Source: Malus domestica (taxonomy: Eukaryota; Streptophyta; Magnoliopsida; Rosales; Rosaceae). Taken from it: a stretch of 64,000 nt of DNA. The translations under genes were made by a program, and so were the position numbers. The notes beneath the pieces are model-generated. The model was given only the letters and a program-made list of their open reading frames with translations, did not search any database and had not been told where the DNA came from. Of the stretch, positions 34,632 to 45,879 are shown piece after piece; position 1 is the first letter of the stretch; each line of letters starts with the position of its first letter. The DNA is taken from positions 22,969,501-23,033,500 of the forward strand of contig NC_091665.1 of assembly GCF_042453785.1 (NCBI RefSeq), given 5' to 3'.

Positions 34632-37600
34632 TTAATTTTGTTGAGCTTCCAATGAGTCATTTTCCTTGTGCAGCCCCGCGCAAGTCTTCGGTACATGGAT
34701 ATTGTGAAAATGTGGCTCTTTCGGAATGGTTATAGGCCTTCGTCCCCTTGACAATGATCTGGAAGGGGCAGAAGCAGAACCTTTGGTTGCCAGAGAAGCA
34801 CTGCAGGGTGCTACTGCTTTCTTGGGTCTTATCTTTGTTGATGAAGTTTCCTTTATTACGCTAAGCTGACAAGGTGTCTTGGAGGAAACCATTGCTCTCT
34901 TCCTACTTGAATCTACCCTGCAAAAGAAAATGCCAGTATGATCAAGTTTTGATGAATATACATCGTTTGTCATTAAAGATGATAAATGAGGAAACGAAGT
35001 TAGTACTGACCCTCTCGGTCTCACAGACTTCTGCTGCACCATTGGTGATTTCGCCCTTTCTTTCTTTGATTTTTGTGCTCTTTCAGGGCTCGAATTTTCA
35101 TAAGTAGAAACTTTACGTCTTAGCGGAGTCACCACAGATGCTTTTCGTTCAGAGTCTGCTTTTGGGGTCTTCAAACAAGTAGCTCCTCTCATTCCCTGCA
35201 TAATACCAGAAGAGCTTGGTCAGATCTCTATGCAAGGAACCTTCAAGAATATGCCATTTCCATCTTCCCTATGACAACAGACTTACATTTTCTTCAAGTC
35301 GTGTTCTTCTGTCTAATCTCTTTTCACAGCTTCCCTGGGTATCATTTTCATGTTCACTTTGTCCAAGGCAATCTTTAGTTATCTGATCAGGAACGAAGAA
35401 TGCATAAGCCGGGAGCTTTACTAATGACAAGATAGAAAGAAGTGATCGAAAGTTCAACTACGGACTTACCTGTATCACTTTCTGATGTTTGCTTGTTGAC
35501 TTTGCCCTTGGAGTCCTGACTAATGTGATCTCCCTCAGCGGTGCATGAACTGTTTTCTCCAAAGTTGCTTCCTTAAGCATCCCTCTTTCCTAAAAAGAAC
35601 CCAAAACATATCAGATAAAGCATCAACGCTATAACTGCTAATCAAAGAAACTGGTCACAACAGGTTTCACATACATCGGTTCTAAACCTAAAAGGCTTCG
35701 GATTTGTAGGCTTTGGTTTCCTATACTTCACCCCTTTAGCATTGCTGGCAACAGATGTGGAGTTTTCTTTCTGAATTTTATCTGCTTGATTGACCTGCAT
35801 CATTGTTCAAGTGTTAACAGGAATTAAAAGCCATTAGGGAGAATTGAATGAACATAAACACTTAGAAGATATGATATTCTCATTTCTCGTATATCTTAAA
35901 GGGGTTAATAGAAAAGCAACCTCTTGTGAGTTTTTTGAAGCATCATGCTTGCCCAAATTTATCCTCTTGGAATGATCATTGATATTCAGTTCTCTGCATC
36001 AATTGACAAAATTTCATTACAATGGAGTTCTAAGAAAAAATATATTTGTAGAAAAATGAAAAGTAAACCACACCTGTTATCACCAGAGGCAGTATTATTT
36101 TCTTTATCATCACTCTCCAAGACCTCATTCTCATTCGCTTTGCTGTCAGAGGCCAAAGCATTTTCTTTATCATCATCGTCGTCCGCATGTTCAAGGGTGT
36201 TCCTCTTCTCTGATCTTAACTTTGTTTTCTCTTGATGACCGTTTCCATCATTGGCGCTTTCCTTATTGTAATTCTCTTCCGAATCCCTCTCTTCAGAACT
36301 CAACAATGAGGTAGTATCACCTTTCGATGTCTCAGATAGGATTTCAACTTGATTCTTACCATTCAGTCTACCACTCTTACAAGTGCCTGATATGGAGAAC
36401 CCTTCCAGTGTACCTTTCCTTGATTTTTCATCAATTTCCATGTCACTGGAATCATTGTCATCAACCTCTTCACGAGGCACAGGATCACAACGCTGTTGTT
36501 TCAAGTCTTTTTCCATGTTCTTTCTTTTCATGGATTTAGCTTCCTGGCCCTTGCAATTATTAGAATGAAAAGAATTGAAAACCCGGCTTTTGACTTCTCG
36601 CCCTCTAAATTGTTTTCTTGAAGTATCTAAAGGCAATGGCTTGTTACACTCCAAAACATGTTTCTTCCCACTAGCGATCTCAAGTTTCTTCATGGCTGAA
36701 CAAATTTTTCCCATAGGAGTACCCCACTCCGTTGAAGCCTTGGTTCTCACAGGCTTCTTCGGAGAGTGAAAGACCAGAGCTTTGGCTACCACCCTATTCT
36801 TTGGCACCACAACATTCTTTGGTTTGGGGTTCCTAACACTTCGAAATGTATCTGGATTTGAGACGGGCTTCCGATTCCTTGGAGTAGTGAGAGCCTTGGA
36901 CAGAGCAGACGGTTGTTTTGCCTTAGCATTTGGTGTTGCACAGATCTTATGAAGAGGTTTTCTGGATTTATCTTCGGCATTGACCATCTTACGAGAGAAG
37001 GAAGAAATGAGGGCCAGCCTTGATACTCTAGGCTTGGAAGATTTTGCGGGAGCTGTCAGTGGACATTTCAAACTAGTACATAGAAAACAAAAGGAGAATC
37101 GTATTGTTAGAAGCCCAATCACAGAAGTAGGAAAAGGAATTGGAATTTGCTCCATTTAGAGCTTTGCTTTTGCATGTATACCTTGGTGCTTTTCTAAGTT
37201 TCACATTAGGACTTCTTGCTGCCATAACCTGCAAAACTCCAATACTTTCATATCTCAATAAAGTGAACTAATGTGATCCCACTTTAAACGAAAACCAGAA
37301 CTTATAAACTCACCCGAAGAACAAAGTTCTTGTAAATCGCTTCTGAGTCTAGTTCTTCTTCATGCTTCTGATCGCATCCTACAAAACAAACCCCAATATA
37401 CTCAAAATTCATTACCACAACAAAAAAGGGGTTTTTTTTATACCAAAGCCAACTGGATCAACCACTCAAAGTATTAAACTCAAATTAATGATCTTTAAGT
37501 TGATTTTGTTCATTTTCTAAAAACCCATCACCTAATTTAATACTTTATCCCCTCAATTTTCTCAGCATCCAAACAGAGTGCTCCACTCAAATTAATCATC

Positions 37601-38054
37601 TTTGAGTTGATTTTGTTCATTTCCTTAAAACCCATCACCTAATTTATTAATTTATCCCTTCAATTTTCCCAGCAACCAAACAGAGAGCTCCAAATCAAAC
37701 AAACCAGAGCAGAAATCAAATTCAAAACAGAACAGAAGCTAAAATCCACACTTAACCAGTCAATCAATAACACGAAGTTCATCTTCAAGCTTAAAAATCT
37801 AAAAAAAATCTTCAATATTTGAAAGCGAAAGAGCTTTTTCTGATTACTGAAAATAAAGGGAAGAAATTAAACTTGTGGGTTACTGGGTTAGAGTGAAACG
37901 AACCGACTCGCATGCAGAACCAGTAACGGTCGTCGGGCCGGTACGGGTCGGGTTCGGTGAAATCAACGAACTTGGGCGCCTCAATCTTCTCGTAGAACTC
38001 GTCCCCACCTTCGTGGACGCCGTCGATCTGCACGCTCTGAGTTTCTTCTTCCAT
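34632..38054 (-). CDS. Charged ten-exon protein, TPX2-like candidate
   Basis: Ten exons keep phase: 37904-38054, 37314-37378, 37182-37228, 36074-37072, 35921-35993, 35675-35794, 35470-35589, 35287-35382, 35011-35195 and 34632-34917, giving about 713 residues. The N-terminus carries EFYEKIEAPKFVDFTEPD, then DDRYWFC and EAIYKNFVLRVMAARSPN. The middle (exon 4) is rich in Lys, Ser, Asp and Glu, with an acidic run DDDDDKEN and basic clusters. Exons 6-7 contain KPTNPKPFRFRTDERG, reminiscent of the PFRxRTxER pattern of TPX2-motif microtubule proteins; the N-terminal APKFVDF also recalls TPX2 family N-termini. I could not name the orthologue. A cell-cycle microtubule-associated protein of the TPX2-like group is the best guess. 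No signal peptide or membrane span. Confidence 0.65.
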
Positions 38055-39121
38055 TTCCGCGAAGCGAGGGAGAGAGCGAGAGAGGAGCGTACGGTTGCGT
38101 GAGCGGCAGCGAAAGCGAGATTGGTCGGTGAAGAGTGAAAGAGTCGTTAAGTTTTAAATTTGGCTGTCTCTCTGTAAGTAGCCGTTGGGGAAAGATTCTG
38201 ATTTTCGGACAAGAAGGTCACTGAAACGGTCTCTCAGGGGTGGTGTCGTCATTTGGTCTTCCTGTCGCCAAATATCGGATTTTCTAACGGGTTTGCCGGT
38301 TTTCACACAACTGTGTGTGAGGCCCAAGCCCACTTCTTTACGGTTAGACTATTGTATCCATTTTTTTTTTTCAAAAGGTAACTGTACTCTTTAATTCGAA
38401 CAATGATTTTGTAATGCAATTGCATCTACCCATAACCAAAAAGCATAACCTTACCTTGTATTATTGTGTAACTTTAGACTAAATTGCAATGATTAAAGTA
38501 TAACCTCAACATTGTCAAACTTATCTTGAGAATACTAAGTACTGATTTGGTACTAAAATGTTTTTATAAAAAGTGGGTAAAAAAAAAAGCTGAACTAAAA
38601 AATGTGTTTGGTAAACTCTTAAAAACAGCTTATTTTCACAGTTTTGGGTGAAAAAAACCTGAAAACGTGAAGCAGCAAAAATGAGCTTATTCTCACAACA
38701 CAGTAGAAATAATTTTTTTTTTTCAAAGCACAGGAATACCAAACCAGCCCTAATATTTACAAGTTCGAACGATGAAATGTAATTTTATGACGTGCACTAA
38801 TTAAGAGTACATATCAACTAATTATCTGTTAAGACTAGTTTGGAAAAGACAGGATCTTGTATGTGTTTATGAGTAGTTGAACTACTCCCATATTGCCAAT
38901 TATGTTTATGGTGAAATCTCAACTTCTTTTATGATATCAAAGTAGGTTGTCACATGTGTAAAGCCAACGACTACACATGCTTTACGTCAATTTGTGTACA
39001 CGTGTTAAACTTGAAAATTTCCACACATAAGGGGGCCAACGTATTGAGAGTATGAATGAAGGTAACTTGCATGTGCTTATAAATAATTGAACTATTCACT
39101 ATATTGTCATTTAGTTTTATA
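38055..39121. other. Upstream region and AT-rich spacer
   Basis: The first 250 bp are GC-richer and hold the promoter/leader of the minus-strand gene starting at 38054. The rest is AT-rich. The stretch 38521-38750 has T/A runs and looks like a degraded MITE. No supported gene. Confidence 0.35.
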
Positions 39122-39129
39122 GTTAGACT

Positions 39130-40173
39130 CAGGGGCGGATGCATTAAAGGGCAAGGAGGGTCAGCTGACCCTCCAAACTCTTGTGAATTTCCATAGATAA
39201 CTTGGTTGCTGCCCTTTTGAGGGTTGAAATTTCCCTTCATACATTTGACAAAATCGGCAATTTATCGGCCAAAACACAATCCAAAGTCTGAAATTTGGAA
39301 AAGATTTCCCTTGTGTTTCACTGAGATCGCCGTCAATTATTAGGTTGCAATCTTGCAGAGTATGAGGCCTTGTGTGATTTGAAGAGGACAACCTGAAACC
39401 CTGTTTTTCTATTTTGTGAACGACGTCGTCTTGTATTCTTTTGATACATGGCATAATCTGTTGAGTCTAGAATCCTATCAGCACAATGAGTGCAATTACT
39501 CTATTTTTTATGTAGAAAGAATAATAATCAATAATAATATTCATCCTTTTTGTAATTATATTTCAACAAATAATATACACTATGTTTTTTTAGTTGCTTG
39601 ACTTTATGTTTTATAGCTCCATTTCAATTTATGTTGATAAATTGATGAAAGTTTTTATCTAGATATTGAATGAGTTAAGTTTTGTGTGAGGAGTTGGTTT
39701 GTATGAGTTTATAATCATGTGTATTTGTTAATTACATTGGTTTTGGTTATACTAGTAGCTACTGTTTCAGCCTTCGATGGATAAAGCATTTTTCGCTATG
39801 AATATTTTGAAAAGTCCATTGCGATATTGAATGGAAGATCAATAGTTAAGTAATAGCATAGTGGTTTATATCGAAAGCAATGTTTTTTCTTTCATTGATA
39901 ATGAGCATAATTGTAACTTAGATGGAAACATAGTTAGGAAAACTAATAAAAAGGGTTTGAAAACTTTGAGTTTTAATGATAAAGACAAAATAAAGGGTAA
40001 AGTGAATAGTACCAGGATTGACTTTTTAGTGTAAACATGTGGTTTTTCGTTAAAGTGAACAGTACCGGGAGCTTTTCATTAAAGTTCCCTAATTTTTAAG
40101 GTTATATGTCTAAGAAATATTTGTGAATTTTTACATGTGATCCTCCGAATATTTTTTCCTGGATCCGCCACTG
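39130..40173. mobile_element. hAT-type non-autonomous transposon
   Basis: The 1044-bp element has ends caggggcggatgca and ggatccgccactg (inverted: cagtggcggatcc). The flanking 8-bp duplication has one mismatch, gttagact (39122-39129) and gttggact (40174-40181). Such ends and 8-bp duplications are typical of hAT elements. No transposase is visible. A family A MITE (39937-40089) is nested inside. Confidence 0.7.
39937..40089. mobile_element. MITE family A, second copy (inverted)
   Basis: Begins ggaaaactaat and ends aaagttccc. It contains tagtaccaggattgac, ctttttagtgtaaa and gttaaagtgaacagtacc, all shared in reverse complement with 16310-16462. Nested in the hAT element at 39130-40173. Confidence 0.6.
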
Positions 40174-40365
40174 GTTGGACTTCATCTTTCTTCAGTATCA
40201 ACACAAGTACACAAATTTTGTGCCAATTTCGAGTTGCATTACGGTATCTTGTTAAAATTTATCACCTTCTTCAGTGCGACAAATGTTTTGTGAGAGGCTT
40301 TCAAGACTTTAAAAAGCAACGTGATCGAAAATTGCCAACCTTAACAGTATTGAAATGAATCTATA

Positions 40366-40585
40366 CTTGGTGGAGTTCATGTAGGACTTGACCACATTTA
40401 ACTCTTCTATGATTAAATTCACCCCAGGAAATGGGAGAACTTGAGAAAACGTTTCGTTCATAAAATTAACAAAAATTATCCCAACTGCCCCATATCTGTA
40501 AGCCCCAGGAATTCCAGTGTTCTTCTCACATACAACTATCTTTCCCTTAACTAAATCAGGGTCCAGGCAACCTTCCCAACATATA
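40366..40585 (-). pseudogene. Subtilase fragment (PA domain region)
   Basis: The minus strand reads CWEGCLDPDLVKGKIVVCE, GAYRYGAVGIIFVN and LPFPGVNLIIEELNVVKSY, ending near MNSTK. This matches the protease-associated insert of plant cucumisin-like subtilases (C..GCLD..LVKGKIV.C, then AV..YLNST; from memory). An acceptor-like ttttag precedes it. No catalytic Asp, His or Ser regions are nearby, so it is an isolated exon fragment between two transposons. Confidence 0.6.
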
Positions 40586-40685
40586 CTAAAATACAACAAG
40601 AAGTCAGTACTATAGTTTCATTTTTATTCCTTTATATTTTATGCAGTAAAAGTGAAACGAGGACAAGAATTAGCTAGCTAGCATT

Positions 40686-41913
40686 CAGTGGCGAAGCCAG
40701 AATTTCTTGAGGGGAGGGGCGAACTTAAAAGAATGCAAGGTTAAAGAAAAATGACAACAACTAAATCTTTTTATCTAGTAATGTCTTCCATAATTAATCA
40801 ATACAAACAAATTACAATTTGGAGATAATGTCTACGAATTGCTTCACGATAATTAGGTGGATAATCAATCATTCGACGTCTATGTGCAAGGTCTGCAAGA
40901 AGATTAGCCAATATTTCATCCAACTCAGTGACCTCACTTTGTTGTGACCTACCTCGAATATTTGAAGGATGACTTCTTAGAATATTTGAAGGAGGAGGAG
41001 GACTACTCAGAATATTTGAAAGATATAGTAGTAAAACGAGTGTGGGTTTAACATAGTGGATATAGTAGTAAAACAAACATAAGGATATATATTGGTACGC
41101 ATAACAGGACTACGTCCACTGCCGTCTCTTTAATATATTACACGAGTTTTGATAACTCATTGGAATGACTTTATGAAATACGTCAAGTTTACTCTCATAC
41201 GTGGCACACATGATAATTTCGCACGACAAACAAACTATGTTATGGATATTTTCATGTTGCAACAACTAGGAAATTACAATGATCAAATTTGATACAACTG
41301 AAAATATATTAAACAAAATTAAAATTTTGGCTTTAATGCTATGTATTGTTCAATCATACGAGTGTTTTCAATATTAAATTTGCTTTTCACAAATACTTAG
41401 ATCTTATATTTTGATTCTCAACTGTTTATTTTCCGTATTATTCAATTATACGTAATATTTATATAAAAAATCCAACTACAAGAACCATAAACTCGTGATT
41501 TATCATATTTGGGGAAAATAGGGCTTCTATTTGATTGGACCATTTCGAACAATTTATCCCCAACAGGCCCAATTGAATCGGGGGTTACCCAGTGGAGTTT
41601 TAGACTTGGGTCTGTAGCAACTTACCCGGTTGCAGAGAAGCATCGAAAATCCGAAACGAAGAAGAAGGTGGTGTTTCGTACGGAGCACCGGAGCAAAGGA
41701 AACAATCAGACATGGGAGAGGTAGTAGAAGCCGTATCGGAGCACCGGAACTCATTCGCAGCTCCAATTGTATTCGTAATCGTCGTCGCATTCCAGAGGAG
41801 ATGAACCAGTGAGGTTTCCGGCGAGGGGAGTGGCGAACCCAGCTTTCCAGTGGTGTTTTCCGGCGAGGGGAGTGGCGGCCGCCACTCCTCGCCCCCACGT
41901 GGCTTCGCCACTG
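40686..41913. mobile_element. TIR element with cagtggcgaagcca ends
   Basis: Begins cagtggcgaagccag and ends tggcttcgccactg, a 14-bp perfect terminal inverted repeat similar to hAT ends. The 1228-bp interior has no recognised transposase. Near the right end ccggcgaggggagtggcg occurs twice (about 41818 and 41859). No target duplication was seen, so the flanks may be rearranged. Confidence 0.5.
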
Positions 41914-43513
41914 AACGTAGCAACACAGTTAACAGCTCGAGAGATAAAAAGAAAGACTTGTTAGTTCGTGTTATAAAAAAATAACCGCGTGATTTATTAT
42001 TAAGCAAGATTGATCCATCTTATTAAGCAAGCATGTCAAATGCATTAAAACTATTGTGAGTAAGTGTATTGATAGCACAATGCGTGATTCGTCGAGGACA
42101 TGAACTTCAAAACCATAGAAATTTAATCATGAGGAGCAGATAGTCAAAATAAACCACAGCTGAACTAATGCCTATCCAGATGTGCACAAAATCTGGTTTG
42201 CCAGCACGAAAAATGCATAACTGAGCTTTGTAATTCAGGAAGACCAATGTTGCAACATAACGTTCATTCCGAGTTGCAGTTTCATTACACCTAACAAAAC
42301 AAAATTGACAGCTTAATTTAAACACCATTACAATTCACAACAAACATTTTAACACCAAAACTCTTTCAATTCACTGTGTGCATTCAATAATTTTCTTCCG
42401 TTGGAGAAAGAGATAAAGAGTTTGCAGAGAAAGCAAAGAACATTCGCAAAAGCAAATTAGCAGATGGTCATATTGCAAAAGTAAATTATATAAGCAAATG
42501 AAGAGAGTCATATTACAGAAGCAAAATAACATTCATTTAGAGTTGCAGTTTGACTACACTTAACAAAATTCACAGCTTAATTCAAACAATTTGATGACAT
42601 TGTTTTTAGTAGCCACTCATTATTAATATTCACACGAAAAAGATTGGACTCAAACGAACTACACATTTGCAGTCACTTTCTTATTTGATATATGCACGTC
42701 AGTATCGAATTTTATATAAGCACATCGCATCATGTATATATAAACATAACAAAACAGAATAGCAACTGTACATACAGATCTTGTGATAGCATACAAAAAT
42801 TGAGAAAAACCTGAAATTCCCAAGACATACATCAATCTAATACAAAAACAATATACTATCGCGAAGAAACTAGACCACCACAATAGTACAGTGACACATT
42901 CAACATCAAAATCTGTGCATCACATAAGAAAACCAAATGAAGTCATTTGCCCAAAAAAAAAAAACCATTCCAACTACAGAGTGACAGACTTAGATATAGA
43001 CTAAATCAAAGTATCACTCTATCTTAAGAAGCAAAGAATAATCAGCCATGCCACTTTTTATTTTAAGAATTTAACCTACATGACATCAAATTTAACCACC
43101 ACAACAATATAGTGACACAGTTAGCATCAAAATCTCTGTTGATTGTCAAGAAAGCAATTGAAACCAATCCAAAGACCAAAACCCTTTCATACATGCCTGT
43201 GTATTCAGCAAGTTTCTGTCAATCAAATATCTGACAGCAATCCAACCCTCAACAAACATATTAAACCAATCGAAACACCAAAACTCTTTCAATTTACCAT
43301 GTGTATTCAATTATTTTCTTCGTGTTGAAGAAAGAGACACAAAGGTTGCAAAGAAAGAAAAGAAAATCCACAAAAGCAAATTAAGAACTCATAATAATGT
43401 AGAAGCAAATTATATAACGAAATTAAGAAAGTCACGTCACAGAAGCAAAATAACACTCATTTGGAATTGTAGTTTCATTCCACTTGACAAAACTTATAGC
43501 TTAATTCAAAAAA
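41914..43513. repeat. Tandemly duplicated AT-rich segments
   Basis: Related blocks recur. One contains ttccgagttgcagtttcatt / tttagagttgcagtttgac / ttggaattgtagtttcatt (about 42265, 42537 and 43461), each followed by a cacagcttaattca-like phrase. Another contains tctttcaattcactgtgtgcattc / tctttcaatttaccatgtgtattc (42361 and 43281). The block cgaaaaagattggactcaaa (42637) recurs at 44343. Together they indicate an old duplication of about 0.9-1 kb. No gene is recognised. Confidence 0.6.
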
Positions 43514-44294
43514 GGGACACTTAGGATGCGGTCCCTAGCTATCAATATTCTTTGATTGAAACCTTGTTAGTTTTTAGTTTTTGATTGAGGTCCCTGACAT
43601 TAATGTAATAATGTAAGTTACTATATTCTTTAAATTAAAAATTAAAAATTGAAATTTGTAATTGTTTATATTAATGAGATTTTAAATAAAACCCATAATT
43701 TATGGGATTAAAAATAATAAAATATAAATTATACTCTCTATTATATTGTGTGTGTGTACATATATGTATGGGTACATTAACCAAAATTAACAAAAAAAGT
43801 TATTGTGCCAAAACATGGATACATTCTCAAATCAACGAAAAAGAATGTACCCATATAAGTTTAAACATGGATTAAAAAATTTGAAAGGATTTTATATTAA
43901 AAAAGGATACATTTTACATATAACAAATTGATATATTTGAGAATTGGTACATTTAAGATTAAAAAAATTGAAAAATTATATGAATGGGTACATTTAAGAT
44001 TAAAAAATTGAGAATCTTTTTATATATATAAAAAAAAAACTAATAGGTACAAACTTAATTTAATATAATTTTTTATTATTTTGGAAATGTTTGAATTGAA
44101 AATTAATTAGAAGTTTAATAGAGGTGTGAGTATTAAACCCTAAATTAATTACTAATTTTTTATATTAAAAAATTATATAATAAACATGTAAATTTATTAT
44201 CACATTAATGCTAGGGACTTGAATCAAAATTTGAGAACTAATAAGGTCTTAGTCAATGAACAGTAAAAACTAGGGACCGGATACTAATTTTTCC
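43514..44294. mobile_element. MULE-type MITE with preserved empty site
   Basis: The 781-bp AT-rich element has inverted ends sharing cggtccctag (left gggacacttaggatgcgg..., right inverted ggaaaaattagtatccgg...). A perfect 9-bp target duplication ttcaaaaaa (43505-43513 and 44295-44303) flanks it. The duplicated neighbour at 42571-42610 has the same surrounding sequence without the element (cttaattcaaacaatttgat), showing the pre-insertion state. Confidence 0.8.
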
Positions 44295-44303
44295 TTCAAA
44301 AAA

Positions 44304-45362
44304 TTTGATCACATCGTTTTTGTTCGCTCCTCATTATTCATACGAAAAAGATTGGACTCAAATCAATTGCACATTTGAACTCAGTTTCTTATTTGATATT
44401 ACCACATTAGTATCATATTCCCAACAGACAGACCCATCTAATACAACAACAATATCTCATCGTGACCAAATTAGACCATCACAATAATATAGTCAGACAC
44501 TTAGCATCAAAATTTGCTCACCGCATAAGAATACCAAATCAATGGCGGCCAACTGAACAAAAACAGGAAGAAAAAAAAAATCAAAACTCTTGTCAAGAAC
44601 GAAACAGCGGAAAGAAAACCACACAAAGTACAGTCTAACTATGGCACAATCCCAGAGGAAAAATAGAAGCTCAAAACCCAAACGAAAACGAACAAAAAAA
44701 CACAATAGAACAGAGAAGAAAACGAACAAACCCAACCCAAAGTTGAAGCAACAACGACAGAGGCCAGACAAAATGTAAAAGTTGAAGGTGAAACAAAACT
44801 GCGGGAAAGAAAGAGGATGAAGAGTAAGAGAGTACAGTTCGGTTCAGTTCGGTTCGGTGTTATTTCAAACGGTTTCAGTTCGGTTCTTAAGAAAAGAACG
44901 TATAGTTTAAAATTTATATCTATCTACGCATAAAACAGTGTCATTTTTCAATTTTCATAGAATACATTAATCTATGAACCCTTGTCCACAATCAATACAT
45001 TGAATGAGGATATTTTGATAATCTATTTTCATCTAAAATTGGAATATTGTCTGCAGCAAACTTGCAGCAAATGCACAGCTCCTAAAACCAAATAAGTTCT
45101 TTGTCATGAAACAAAACTTTTAACCACGTATCAACCATATAATGGACGAAACAAACTAAAAATTGGCAGGCACTAGTTTATGGGGTGTGTGCGGGTGTGT
45201 GCGGGTGTGTGCGAGAGAGAGAGAACGAGAGAGAACTGTTGACAGCAAGCCATTCATTTAAATCTTCTCCAGTTGGAAGCATTCTCTTAGGTTGCCGTTG
45301 CCGTTGCCAACTGTACTAGCATCAATATGTTTTCTAAGCTAAACACCCTTGCTCCCTAAAAT
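44304..45362. other. Spacer, no gene
   Basis: Continues the duplicated block to about 44540, then has a purine-rich stretch (44560-44830) and a cggttcagttcggttcgg run (44838-44880) like hAT subterminal repeats. A (gtgtgtgcgg)n-like short tandem repeat lies at about 45184-45220. No supported coding region. Confidence 0.4.
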
Positions 45363-45367
45363 CAAAT

Positions 45368-45608
45368 TGTTAATGTAGAAAAGGAAGAGATCAAGAGAGA
45401 AGAACAGAGCTTCAAGAACTAGAGAGGGAAAGATTTAGAGAGAGAAAAACTATCGAATCTTTATTATTTCTGTTTTCCTTAATCTCAAATCTATTACAAT
45501 GATGTATTTATAGAAAGAACACATTCTCTAACAACTTAACTAACTAAGAGTTATAATCCTATGACAGATGGCACAATCCTAGCCACTGTCTATATCTATA
45601 TCCTTACA
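45368..45608 (-). repeat. 3' LTR of the deleted copia element
   Basis: Plus strand begins tgttaatgtagaaaag and ends atatccttaca. The canonical TG...CA ends are intact in this copy. Confidence 0.92.
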
Positions 45609-45860
45609 TGCCCCCTCAAACTCATGATTGGATGATCCAAGCATGAGGTTGAAACAATGAGACCGAAAGAGAGGTGCACTGAGACCCTTAGTCAAAATGT
45701 TTGCAAATTGTTCTCGAGAAGATACAAACTGAACAACCAGTTGCTTCTTAGCTACCCTTTCATGTACAAAGTGCACATCAATCTCAATATGCTTCATGCG
45801 TTGGTGTTGAACAGGATTAAAGGACAACGCTATGGCAGAAAGATTGTCACAGAAAAGAAC
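45579..45860 (-). pseudogene. RNase H terminus of the deleted copia element
   Basis: The minus strand reads LSAIALSFNPVQHQRMKHIE then IDVHFVHERVAKKQL and REQFANILTKGL, the last part of copia RNase H. The frame runs to a stop in the LTR at about 45579. Nothing of the reverse transcriptase core precedes it. Confidence 0.75.
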
Positions 45861-45879
45861 AGGAGTAGCTCTTACAAGC

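Noticed and set aside
40686..41913. 8-bp target duplication for this TIR element
   Set aside because: The flanks ctagcatt and aacgtagc do not match, so the element is reported on its inverted ends only.
45369..45373. gttaa as the target duplication of the second copia element
   Set aside because: It does not match the right flank. Extending the LTR by six bases to TGTTAATG gives caaat on both sides and places the primer-binding site directly at the LTR edge.
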